From NCBI GenBank assembly GCA_032622095.1, contig CP136065.1:111271195-111335194 (forward strand): DNA of 64,000 nucleotides, read 5' to 3'. This DNA comes from Siphonodentalium dalli (lineage: Eukaryota > Mollusca > Scaphopoda > Gadilida > Siphonodentaliidae). The position numbers and the translations under genes are program-made. This document shows, in pieces, positions 1 through 10,976 of the stretch. The first letter of the stretch is position 1, and each line of letters opens with the position of its first letter. The notes beneath the pieces are model-generated. The model worked only from the letters and a program-made list of their open reading frames with translations. It ran no database searches and was not told where the DNA came from.

Positions 1-1885
1 CACTCTCGGAAGGGCGACATAAAAACAATGTTAGATTTACATTCAATTTTTTTTTCAGAAAAAAATTCCACGCACGTATGATGGGCTGGGTGGGTGTCTC
101 TCGGGTCCGAAAAGCATTTTTTTTCCATGTGCCAATATTTTTTCTATTTCTGCTATTGAGTCTTATTTTGATGTGTTTTGAACAGAAACGGGTCATATAT
201 TGTTAATAGCAATGCTATACTATATATAGAGGTTATCAGAAGTTGGATCAGTTGCACAATGGCCAACAATAACCCAAATTCAACTTGATAGAACTGCGCT
301 ATTGGAAAAATAAAAAGGATTCCATCTACTGATACAACAAAATAAGAATAACTATGCAGAAGTCAGCTGAAAATAAGCAATGAAATGAAAGCACCCTTGA
401 CCATATGTGACATGGAAATAAAGATATAACAAATAACGGAATAAAATAGACTTTTGACAACGAAAAACATAAAATCTTAACATATAAATTGAAGACCAGC
501 CGGACCAGCTTGAACAATTTCAAATTATTTTCCAAGTTAATGTGGACCAGCTTGTAATGTTAATCACAGTAACAAAGATTTTATCGTCACTGATATCGTG
601 AGCATAAAAGAAGTGAGATTGGGCTATCCATCCATGTTATTCCCAATTATTACGAAGCCTATTACTTCAGACAGTGGCTACCAGCCTGCCATTACACGCT
701 ATAACATGTTTCCTCAGTTCTGGTTTCTGAGAAACCCCAAGAAGAGTCACGCGGGTATATCATGGTTATGTCTGGTATTAGCATTATTCTTCAAACTGGG
801 GTGAACAGTTGTATTTCCACATGTTTTGATAAACAATTTGGTTCAAGCAATATATCAGATTGCAAATATCAAATAATCTGAAATGTGTTGTACCGTGTAG
901 TCTGTAGAATACTCAAATGTGAATATGTGACTAGATCGTGTGACTATATATTATGAAAATGAATCTTAATCAAAACTTTGGCACTCTGCCTATCCCTAGA
1001 AATGTGATAATGTTGACACATTTCTTGATTAATGACACTTATATGATAAATTCAAATAGTATCATTATCTTCATTATGCACTATATATTCTATTAAAATC
1101 TCGCGCAATAAACTATGATAATCAGCTATTTGGTTGGTCAATTGATAGTTTTCTCAAATTTAGGGGGTGGGTGTCCAAAACTGAATGAAAAAAAAAAAGG
1201 TGGGTGTCCAAAATTGATCGGAAAATAAACCCGGAAACGGAAGAAATTGGGTGGGTGGACTAAAACATACTATCGGAGGGGTGTACAGCTATATATGTTA
1301 CTAATATTAGCTTAAGTTCAAGTCCACTTTAAGTCTTTAAGTATCAAATTTCACACTAAATAGTGGCTGAAATATCAAACTATTGGAAAATACACCTACA
1401 CCTCCCACCATCACAACAATCCTGTTGATACGGCCTTAGTCATGGAGGGCATTGTAATATTCTTGTTCTAAAAATATTTCCATAAATAATTCTTTGATTA
1501 ATGACCTTACACGATCTGAACGAATGTTATGGGAACAAATTGCAAACTGTACTCGGTAACTAAACTTGATCAGTATACTATAGTTGCAACAGAAAAGCAG
1601 TTGGCCATAAAACGTGCCACTGTTAATGAAAGGCGGCCAACCAACTAATCCATTTCGACTCTTGATTGAACAACAATAACTGTCCGCCGGGTCGCGACTA
1701 AATTCCTGGGTGGACATGACTAACCGGACAGTATTTTCGAGGTGGGTACCCGCATCAAAAGATGAAATTTGGAATGTTGAGACAGTCTGGGGGGGGTGTG
1801 GACAGCCCTTTCGATTGGTATATATGTTGTTGCGACAGCTGTCTGCGATGAATGTGAAAAGCATGATTTTCTGGGATATTTTGGG
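1..1885. other. No gene recognised
   Basis: AT-rich sequence without a convincing exon on either strand. Short open frames here lack recognisable motifs and are not flanked by matching splice sites. A GGTGGGTGTCCAAAA-like phrase is repeated around 1165-1215, and GGGTGG-rich patches sit near 85-100 and 1245-1280, which looks like an old interspersed repeat. Earlier exons of the gene whose exon begins at 2703 should lie here or beyond the left edge, but I could not find them. Confidence 0.5.
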
Positions 1886-1886
1886 G

Positions 1887-2128
1887 AAATACATTTACAA
1901 AAGTGGCTTTTTCGCTAAATGTATATAAATATAAGGATTAACTGTCATGTGGACTATTTTTATGAAGATGTAACCGTGAGGTAAGTGGTCATAAATTGTA
2001 TGTAAAACCCTTCGGATTTTACACAAGTTATGTGAAGGGTTTTACATACAAGTTATGGCCACTTACCTCACGGTTATATCTCCATAAAAAGAGTCCACAT
2101 GACAGTTAATCCTTATATAAAGTATATA
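1887..2128. mobile_element. Foldback MITE, copy 1
   Basis: A large imperfect inverted repeat. The arm starting near 1922 (ATATAAGGATTAACTGTCATG) reads back as its reverse complement up to about 2128. The centre contains a second, smaller inverted repeat (GTAAAACCCTTC against GAAGGGTTTTAC, 2000-2045). The same element, with the same 35 bp preceding it, occurs at 4397-4587, so this is a dispersed family and not a chance hairpin. No coding capacity. Confidence 0.75.
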
Positions 2129-2989
2129 CACATGCAGGTTTGATGCTGTAAAACATATGCATGACTGTTCTTACCAAGTGCAATAGTCATTCCATACCTT
2201 GTACATAACTTATTACAACAGGAGTGCATGGTTTAGGCTACCACTCCGAGAGGGTGGATATGTAGTCAACTGTCAAAACTATATAAGACTTCTTTTTGAT
2301 GTTATTGACGTGATTGGTGCGTATATATTTCCATTGAAGTTGTATATAAATGGTTGAATGTTTTGTTGTTTTGCATAAAGCTATAGCACACGTGTTTTGA
2401 CAATAATACAGATGGTAGATTGTTCCATTTTCAACATGGGTGTCTGTAACAGTCTATTGTAACTGTAACTCTAATTTTCTATTAAGACTACACCCTGGTG
2501 GTTTAGAAATTATTTGTGAGCCCTTGGTACTGCTGCAGTGTGTTTATGCATTCGATTTTTTTCTCTGTGTTCTGCCCTTCCATCCCTGTTGACACGTACT
2601 GATAACCTATTTATGATCGAAACATCTGAAAACATGTTAAATTTACATATATCAGCTTGATTTTTTCAAATATGTCATGAGTTTGTTTTCTTTATATTTC
2701 AGAAAAGAGCATCAAATGGTATTGTTGCAAAGATAGAGAAAATGACCAAGTGAAGGAATATTGCCTTAGTTTATTGTGGAGTGGACTCAACGATAGGGTT
2801 CGCCATGACGCAGTCCGTTGTGGAAACGGGCCACGCATGATGATCTACTGGAAGATTGACATGTGCCAGTTTAAAAAACCTTACGAAATACTTTCTGTTG
2901 GGACACCGATTACTAGCAGGTAATTTGCTAATGCAAGTCTTCCATATATGTGCGTTGTCTTCTTTGTTAGTTTTTTTGTTAGTTACACT

Positions 2990-3716
2990 TCCGCTCATAT
3001 GCCAAACATTATCAGAGTGTAAATATAATAGTGTCGCCAAGACGTAAGATGGTATACGTAAACAAGAACCTGCTCGTGTTATAACAGTTGTGTTTCTGTT
3101 TACACAACATAGCGCAATATTGGTTAAAGGCACGTGTGGCTTTAGTAGTCGAAAATATTCATATTTGTTCCAATCGCCGTAAACAGAAAAACATTAAAAC
3201 GCAAACAGTTTCGTTCATATATACCATGAACATCGCGTAAACAGCATGTTATCATAAAGACCTACTATATTTTACCTAAGCAAGAGCCTGGTTGTGTTAC
3301 AGAAGACAGCACAATGCTAATGGCTAATCACACACAAATGGCATAAACGCTCTTTATTAGTTCCATATCAGGAATTCACCAACAAAGAACGCTCTTTATG
3401 TTTACCATCATAATATAAACAAACACCAGAAAAGTAACTTTTTGTGCTTTTGTTTACATAACAATGGTCAAATATATGACAATAACATACTGTGTATGCG
3501 ATATTTCTTATTTGTATACGGACAAAGTCTGTCTACATTTTGATGTTCTTTCTGTTTGTGGTGGTTTTTGACGGGTGGAAATATTTTCACAGGATACCCA
3601 CCGCCAAGGCCAACCGTACCTTTAATCACACAAAAATTATATAAACGCTTATATGGCGGGTTTTGACTGAGGTGAATATTTTAACAGCATACCCACCTCC
3701 AAGGCCGCCCGTATCT
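2990..3716 (-). mobile_element. TTAA MITE (outer, 5'-truncated), interrupted by a second copy
   Basis: Similar to the MITE at 53468-53896 from the phrase CATATGCCAAACATTATCAG onward. It ends in CCGCCCGTATCT followed by TTAA (3717-3720). Its middle is split at a TTAA by the related element at 3128-3621. The left terminus is not recognisable, so this copy is truncated or diverged. Noncoding. Confidence 0.65.
3128..3621 (-). mobile_element. TTAA MITE, inner nested copy
   Basis: It begins AGGCACGTGTGGC after TTAA (3124-3127) and ends GGCCAACCGTACCT before TTAA (3622-3625). Termini AGGYACG/CGTRCCT are inverted repeats. The interior matches the copies at 21477, 39593 and 42683 in reverse. The host sequence reads continuously across the site as TATTGG-TTAA-TCACAC, as in the uninterrupted relative near 53675. 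TTAA duplication suggests piggyBac-type mobilisation; the superfamily is inferred from the target site only. Confidence 0.82.
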
Positions 3717-3720
3717 TTAA

Positions 3721-3832
3721 GGTTATGCAGTTATAACCGAACAGTTCGAATATAAATTCTATAAAGCGTGTAGCGCAGTTATAAAAAAAAAAATTCAAAT
3801 TGTTCGGTTATAACTCATAACCTTAATCGAAA
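3721..3832. mobile_element. 112-bp TTAA foldback MITE
   Basis: It lies between TTAA (3717-3720) and TTAA (3833-3836) and has long inverted ends, GGTTATGCAGTTATAACCGA against its complement TCGGTTATAACTCATAACC. It sits exactly at the terminal TTAA of the preceding MITE, so it appears to have reused that target site. Confidence 0.7.
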
Positions 3833-4396
3833 CAAGAGTTATTTCTTATAATTTAATCCGTCATTTACCTGGAGTACCTCTAAAAAGTAAAAGATGGAAG
3901 TATAACGATCATATTGACATTGAGAATAGTGCCGACGGAAAGACATGTTAAGTTGAGACACCTGTCACTCAATGAAAACTGGTGCCCATCGAGTGATGAA
4001 ATCGCGTCGGCTTTTCGGCGTTTTTATTGGCTATTCGCAACTCAACTCAGCTGTAATGGGATTGATATATTCGACCGCTGTGACACAAACCCGTATTAGT
4101 TTTAATATATTTACACACTAAGTGTTGTCATCACTAAATCCAGCATTATGATTGGTCGGCGCCCACGTGGCTAGTTGCAGTTATTTCTCGGTGAATGCGT
4201 AACGGCTCATAACACCATCGATACGCCATTGGGTTTGGAAAGACGAACGCTTTTGTTTTGGGCGCATTTGGACTCGCGCATGATTGACTTAATACATCAT
4301 CGGGTTTCAATATGAGGAGAAATTGTTCCTATTAACTTTTGCCAGGGGTGCTATTGGGTATTTTGGGCTGTTTTTGTCACGATACACTTTTCGATT

Positions 4397-4590
4397 TAAA
4401 TACATTTACAAAAGTGGCTTTTTCGCTAAATGTATATAAATATAAGGATTAACTGTCATGTGGACTATTTTTATGGAGATGTAACCGTGAGGTAAGCGGC
4501 ATAACGTTCGGGTTTTACACACGTTATGTCCACTTACCTCACGGTTACATCTCCATAAAAACAGTCCACATGACAGTTAATCTTTATTTC
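4397..4590. mobile_element. Foldback MITE, copy 2
   Basis: Same family as 1887-2128. The shared lead-in (AATACATTTACAAAAGTGGC) is followed by inverted arms 4441-4500 and 4527-4587, with a shorter loop than copy 1. Noncoding. Confidence 0.75.
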
Positions 4591-4599
4591 AGTGTTTCA

Positions 4600-6714
4600 C
4601 TTCTTTGCAATGTTCAATCATGTTGCTTTGTCTGGTTACTTGTGCACTGAATATTAGGATCTAGTATGGTTACTGACAATATAACCATACCGGAATGAAT
4701 TATGATGCAGCACCGAGATTTCGTGTTAAATCGTAGAAAGTCTCGAAAAGTTTACAGGTACATTTTAGGCACGTGGCGTAGACGTGGTCACTCGACGCTG
4801 CTATCATTTCTGTAGCGGGGAAAGTAATCAAGACATTTAGGTTATCGAGAAATAACTTTAAAAGCTAAACAAGTGACAACCAATGGTTTTACACTATTAT
4901 GTGGATTGCCAGCTTATGGTTGAATTATATTTTCTTATTCAATCCAACAACAAAAAATTCCCACACCGATTACATGAAAAACGTTAAATATTTCATAGGG
5001 GAAACAATTAGTTTAATGTATTAGATTTTGGTTAAATATCGTATTATAGGTTGAACAACACAGTTTTCAAAGATATAAAGGTTTATAAAAATCGTTTTAT
5101 AAACGAGCACGCGTACATGTGGGTCTGTGGTGTATATCAAGTCACCAAACATACAAAGGTGTGGCGACATAGATACCCCTTCAGCCAACTATGGTCAAAA
5201 TTTTCAACACAATATTATTTGGAAATTTCACACCAACAATAGGTTGAAATATATCTAGTAGTTACATTTTCTAACCAATAATGCATGTGGGATCTGTTGT
5301 TATAGACCATCGGTTTAATATATCTTACTATACGGAGAAATAAAGTATTTCTCTCAACACAACGGACGGCACAATTTTTTTCATAAGCTTTATCTGCAGC
5401 ATGTCATCCATGAAACCAGCATATTATATACTTATAATATAACTTATTTTAGGTTGATATTCTGCTTAGAATCGCCTTATTTTGAGTCGAGAGTGTGCTG
5501 AAATTGAGAATTTCGCGCACTCATAATAAGGCGACTCCATGCAAATCATTGTATGCGGACAATGGTACAAATTCTCAATACTTGTCATGTGTACGCTCAT
5601 TAACATCTGTTTTCACACTGGGGTGCAAATAAATCACTGATTGGCTTGATGCACTGATGGCAGATATTTTCTACCCATTGATAGTCACATTAATTTTGAG
5701 ATAGTTGCTGGCTCTTTGTCTATGCACGCAATAATCCAGACATTAGTTACATCACGACAAGTTGACGTATATATGCAAACTTAGGTCATTGATCAGGATA
5801 CACACAATTCCAATAACCATTTCCCGATTAGTCTGTCAACCATCTAGCATTATGAACAGTGTGATGACAGTTATATTCCTACCATTGGTAGCCACAATAA
5901 TGTTTGATACAGTTTCTCGCTCTTGTCCCATGCACACAATGATCTAGGCATTAGTTACATCAAGACAAGTTTATTTATTTCAGTTTTACATTTCTCAGAG
6001 CTTGTTTCCGAAGGGTATCGGGAAGGATGTTTTTCACCCCACTGCAACATGCCATAGCTTAATGTCATCTCCAATATTGTTTGGAAATTTCACACCAACA
6101 ATAGGTTGAAATTGATCTAGTAGTTTCATGTTTAACAGTAATGCATGTGGGATTTGTTGTTATAGACCAATGGTTTAATATATCATATTATGCGGAGAAA
6201 TAATTTATTTCTCTCAACATAATGGACGGCAATTTGCGTAGTATACGCTTATCTCCAGCATGTTATCCATAAAAGCAGCATATTATCTGCTTATAATATA
6301 ACTTATTTTAGGTAGAAAATCTACTTACAATCGCCACATTTTGTCTCGATAGTGTGCTGAAAATGAAATGATAAGGCGACTCCAAGCAGATCATTATGTG
6401 CGGACAATGGCACACAAAAATCCAATCAATACTTTTCGGGTGTACGCTGTTTAACATGTGTTTTCACTTTGGTCGCTCAATAAAACGAAATAACGGGCAA
6501 GATTCTATTATTTGCTTATTTCAGAATAAATCACATAATCACGTTATGTACCTACATATTATAGGTGGGTTATGTGCGTATTTATTGGGGGGATATGTTG
6601 TTATATTAGCTCAATATTGCTGGAAGTTTCCTGACCAAATACTATGAGAATGTGTGGTGTTTGTGGTCCCCTGTTGTAACGACACACCATATAGTAATCT
6701 CTTACTTTCTACAG
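4600..6714. repeat. Intronic region with diverged direct duplications
   Basis: A ~420-bp segment at about 5207-5625 is repeated directly at about 6078-6470; both include GGAAATTTCACACCAACAAT and the ACTTATTTTAGGT phrase. A smaller duplicated block relates 5651-5762 to 5857-5970 (both end ACATCA-GACAAGTT). No exon was recognised. The block lies inside the large intron of the DUF6589-like gene. Confidence 0.6.
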
Positions 6715-8185
6715 GTATAAATGGTTGGCTCCCAGAAGGAGTTCGCCATGATATCATATGGAATCGCACTATAAACTTGAGCGGCGGATTGTACTACAAC
6801 CTCGCAAAGGATCTTGTAAACGAATTTCTCAACAGGGAGTTCAAGGCGGAACTGAGGTATGTTGCTGATCTTCATATTCAAATTTAAAAAGCGGACTATA
6901 TTACAACTGAATTATAATACTAATGCATACACGGATAACATTACATCTATTAAATATTGTCTTTACAACCTTTCGACTACAAACCTTCACCAATGTTGAT
7001 TGAATATTTTGCATTCAGTACTGATTCATCTAGAAACTATCTTGATGAATTTATTTACTTTCTCGTGGATAATAATGACTTTATGTGGTAGACTGAGCGC
7101 ACACACAACTAGGATTCATAAGCTCAATAATGCAGTATTTTTTCTGTGTGCAAATATTGCCTGTCCTAACAAACTCTCTATCGACCTTATTACCTCAAAT
7201 ACAGTTTTTTTTCTGGAGCACTTTTGTTTTTACATACTAAGAACATATCTCTAATACTATGATGGTAAATAGTTGTTTTCATTTCGCCTTCTATGTTGTA
7301 TACTGCGAGGCTGATCTGTCGATGTCATATGGGCTATGGGGTAACTTTGATTAATAACGTACTCGCTATATGACGTACCGGTTAGATTATTCGCAGGATG
7401 TATGTATTCGCGAATGTATTGTTACATAATGTAACTGTTATAACAACGTTAATTTGTATCGATATTTAGCTGTGAACAATGGCTGGGGCACTATTGAAGA
7501 TGTTATTGTGGGAAGACAGTGCATAATACAACAGCTAGCCTTGCTAATAAAGTATGTCTCAGTTGGAATGTAGACTAAATGTCGTATTTCGAAGTACCGG
7601 GCGTGTATTTAATCCGATGTGTAGTTTTTTACCCGAATTTAGTGGCTTTCTGTGGTGGTGAATGAAAAATATCCAGTGATAAGCCGCAGTTGTTATAATT
7701 TGAAGGATTAATTGTTTTAATACTTTAATTTAAATGAAGTGCTAAATTCATGAAACCAGTATATTATATATTTTATATATACATAATAGTAGGATCTTAA
7801 TTGTGTTACCTTTTCTGGCTATCGGTTTCTTGTACCTAGTACAGTAGCATACATTGTGCACCTTCTTAAATTCTGTAACATTTTTAGGACAAAGGGACAG
7901 CTGACGCCCGAGACGGTTGCGTGCCATGGAGCGTTAGTCGGGAATGTCAGTCAACAGCTAAATCAACTATTCAACGATTTCGCTGACACCGAGGGCAGGT
8001 ACAATGCCAAACGGAAACATAACCACAACGAAGATGTCCTCCTGATGGTAAAATGTCTCACCACAGCCTCCTTGTTTTGTCACCAGGAAGGGCGTGTGCT
8101 TCGGGGTTACACGAAACGGTACGACACAAGTATGCATATGTCTGAACACAGATCAGTTGGTATATTTCGTGCAAGGCTAATGTAA

Positions 8186-8983
8186 AATACTAGATTTCAA
8201 AGTTATTCATTGTCAATGAAATTCACGCATAATATCTTGCACTCGATGCATGAAAATCCAGCAACATTGTACGTTCGCTATATATTTACTTTCCTCATCG
8301 TGTCTGTCCCAAGTATTCATTAACTATTGTCTTGGGCCGGGCTTTGTTTGTAATTGACTGGAGCGTTTTTCCACATGTACTTATCCGTGGAACAAACCGC
8401 TGGTACTGGTAAAAAAAAGATCAATGAGTTGAACAAAATCAGAAGAATGGTTGGCGGTGCTTGCCATGCATAATGACATAAATATTATCAAATGCGACGT
8501 TTTTCAAGAGTCTAGAGTGCACCAAGTTGAATCTATGTGTTTTTGTCTTCCAAAATGTTCTCTTTTGATGGTGAATCAAAATCTGAATCACATTAGTATT
8601 TGTTGACACCATATACTTTTCTGTTCATTGTAAACCCAATGAATACGTACCTGTATTGTATGCTGATGCGTGACCCAGTCTTAAGGAACGATTATCGATC
8701 TCTTTCAAGATACGTTTCATATAGTTTCTCTGATATACAATAATAAACATGGATCAAAGACACATTAGATACCGCGGTCGCATATGCTTCACGAATTTGT
8801 GAATGGATGAAATTATTATCGAAAACTTTCAACAAATATGAATCAATGCATACGAATTGTGAAATGACGAAGATCATGAATGTGTATGAACTACTATTTT
8901 ATCAGTAGAAAATGGTAATGACTAAATATATGTTATATTTAATGATATTTGAATGAGAAGTGTGAAAATTTAAGTCAGGTGTT
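8186..8983. other. No feature recognised downstream of the DUF6589-like exons
   Basis: AT-rich sequence with no clear exon, poly(A) context or repeat. The full-length LINE is inserted immediately after, so further exons, if there were any, may now lie more than 6 kb away. Confidence 0.4.
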
Positions 8984-8994
8984 AGGAAATTATC
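8984..8994. repeat. Target-site duplication of the LINE (left)
   Basis: AGGAAATTATC is repeated exactly at 15178-15188 and brackets the retrotransposon. Eleven bases is within the range typical for target-primed reverse transcription. The first A could belong to the ATCA tail at the right end. Confidence 0.88.
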
Positions 8995-9539
8995 ACCCCG
9001 TGTGGGCCCGGGGTAGAATATGCCTACCGCACCACTGCGAGGGGTAGGAATCCCCTAATGTGGCGCCTCGTTTGCCGTGAGGTGCGACCTGTGCGATTGG
9101 AAAATGGGGTCCTGGTGAGTTGAGTGGGACATTTCCTGCGGGAACTGTTCCTGCAACACGCTCCTTTGGCCCAGGATTCACTCTAGACCGGCGGTCAAGT
9201 TGGCTCGGCTTGACTGATCGGCTCTTGTCATGACATGCCCTGAGGAGAGAAATGTCTTTTTGTTTCGACCCAGTATGGATTGTAATGATTTCATGGCTGT
9301 TGTGCTGAATTGTGTCAGGTTTGTATCTTGACATTTCACTCCTCAGAAGGCGGTGGCTCAACGAGTTAATCGATCGGTTTGAAATTGCATCTGTGGTTCA
9401 AACTGTGACAGTATAGTGAACCGGTAACTGCTCAACACAACCTGACGAATAACTACCAGGCTCTGCGTTGGCCCGTTAATATAAGGGTAATCCGTGGTGG
9501 TTGGCAGTCCCAGTACACCGAATAATAATACTACATAAC

Positions 9540-10974
9540 ATGATTAATTCAACTCAAACAACCCAAATACCATTGAAAAAGAGAACACTCCCACTTGAAG
9601 AATTTCTACCAGTCAATAAAGCATCAATTCCATATAAAAAAATTCTAGTTTTGAAATCTAAAGATGATTCCCCTTTGAAATTATCTCCTTTCGTAATTGA
9701 TAAGGGTCTTAGAGGTCTTGCTGGTGAAATAAACTCTATTAAGAAATTAAGAAATGGTAGCCTTTTACTAGAATCAATCAAGAAAACACAAGTTGATAAT
9801 CTTCTGAATGTGACATCACTGGCTGATGTTACTGTGACTTTACATTCGGCTTTAAATAGCTCCAAGGGCTTAATAAGAACAAGGGATTTAGATGGTGTTC
9901 CAGAGAGTGAAATTTTAGGTCTTAAACCCCAAGAAGTGACAAGTGTGAGAAGGTTCACGAGGAGGGAGGGCGATAAAATCATCCCCCTTGGATCGTATCT
10001 TCTGACATTTGACCACACCACTCGAACTGACTCAATTATAGTAGGATATATGAAAATGAAAGTTTCCCCTTTCATTCCAAACCCGTTAAGATGTTTCAAG
10101 TGTCAGAGATATGGCCATGGTCAAAATCAATGCAGACGACAAGAAACATGCCTTAGATGTGGTGAAGACAAACACACAATAGGTGACGTACAGTGCTCAC
10201 AAAAGCCAAAATGCGTCAACTGTTCAGAAGATCATATTGCTTCATATAGAAAGTGTCCAAATGGCTCGAAGAGTTTGAAATCCAAAAAGTTAAAACCCTA
10301 CAGAATGTATCATTCCCAGAAGCTCGAAATATTGTTATAGCTAAGAATACTACAAATACATTAGAAACAAGTAAATCATTCTCACAAATAATAAAATAAA
10401 TTACAATGAAAAACTCAAAAGATTCCTATGCACAAACAACTGTTTCCTATCACCCTATAACAAGCGTTCAAAATCCAAATCCAGCAGACTCCATCAATAA
10501 TTATCTGCAAATAGCCCCAAGAAATCAGATGATTTTTAAACCATCCTCAAGTTCACAGACAGAAAACTTAACAGAACAAGACAAAGTAGCTTTTTCACCC
10601 TTGAAAAGATTTGTCCCGAAGAAAACAAATACTAATCAAAACAAGCCAATTGTTGCTCCAGGTAAACAGGAAATTCTAAGTACACCACAGCCCCCCCCCC
10701 CCCTTCCCAGAGGATGAGTAAGACTGAAAAGTCCAAAGACCAGTTTGAAACTATGTCTGGTGACATAATAAAATTCACCCCACTTAGCACAAGGAATCTA
10801 TTCAGTGTTCTATCCCAAATTGAGATAGCTGATACTGAAATGATGGATAGTCAATCCACAGGGGAGATTAATCCCTCCCTTGGACTATCCAAACCAGAAT
10901 CATCCAGACCTCCACCAGATCCCGACATCAAGATTCGGAATGGGGTGGAGATCACAAAAATTACCCCACCATAA
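9540..10974 (+). pseudogene. LINE ORF1: Gag-like RNA-binding protein with three zinc knuckles
   Basis: Nucleic-acid chaperone of the retrotransposon ribonucleoprotein. The first ATG in frame is 9540 (MINSTQTTQIPLKK); an open frame extends slightly upstream without an ATG. Zinc knuckles lie at about residues 188-245: CFKCQRYGHGQNQC, then CLRCGEDKH...C, then CVNCSEDH...C. After the knuckles the frame shifts near 10260. The sense frame continues as EIQKVKTLQNVSFPEARNIV, meets a TAA at 10397-10399 and runs to 10717. A run of 12 C residues (10691-10703) then shifts the frame again, and the last 86 codons run 10714-10974, ending two bases before ORF2. Thus at least two frameshifts and one stop. Confidence 0.85.
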
Positions 10975-10976
10975 TC

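Larger units (their letters stand above)
2703..8185 (+). pseudogene. DUF6589-like protein gene, C-terminal exons (5' end missing)
   Basis: Three exons with consistent splice phase. Exon 2703-2919 follows TTTCAG and ends at GCAG|GTAATT. Exon 6715-6856 follows CTACAG and ends at CTGAG|GTATGT. Exon 7888-8118 follows TTTTTAG and ends at AAACG|GTACG, or reads on to a stop at 8183-8185. Joined, they read through LLAG-INGWLPEGVRHD, HDIIWNRTINLSGG, DLVNEFLNREFK and LTPETVACHGALVG. This order of motifs (small acidic or basic segment, WK, a KY..LGH helix, IWNR, N-GG, DL..E.LN..FK, LT) is what I remember of the DUF6589 family; the function is unknown. One A too many in the A6 run near 2868 shifts the frame within the first exon, so this copy is either decayed or contains a sequencing error. 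The N-terminal part is not visible. The 3.8-kb first intron holds MITEs and direct repeats. Whether this is a host gene or a transposon gene cannot be decided from here. Confidence 0.68.

Noticed and set aside
598-804. Plus-strand frame of 68 codons as an upstream exon of the DUF6589-like gene
   Set aside because: No splice sites fit and no similarity to the expected N-terminal part.
8993-9361. Minus-strand open frame of 122 codons
   Set aside because: Lies in the GC-richer LINE 5' UTR; no protein features.
9554-10099. Long minus-strand open frame opposite LINE ORF1
   Set aside because: Shadow of ORF1. The plus frame has zinc knuckles and the expected position in the LINE.
10691-10703. Programmed frameshift at the C-run in ORF1
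   Set aside because: C or G runs of 10 or more also occur near 24998, 27564, 36691, 54108 and 22793 in noncoding or dead sequence, so slippage mutation or sequencing error is the simpler reading.
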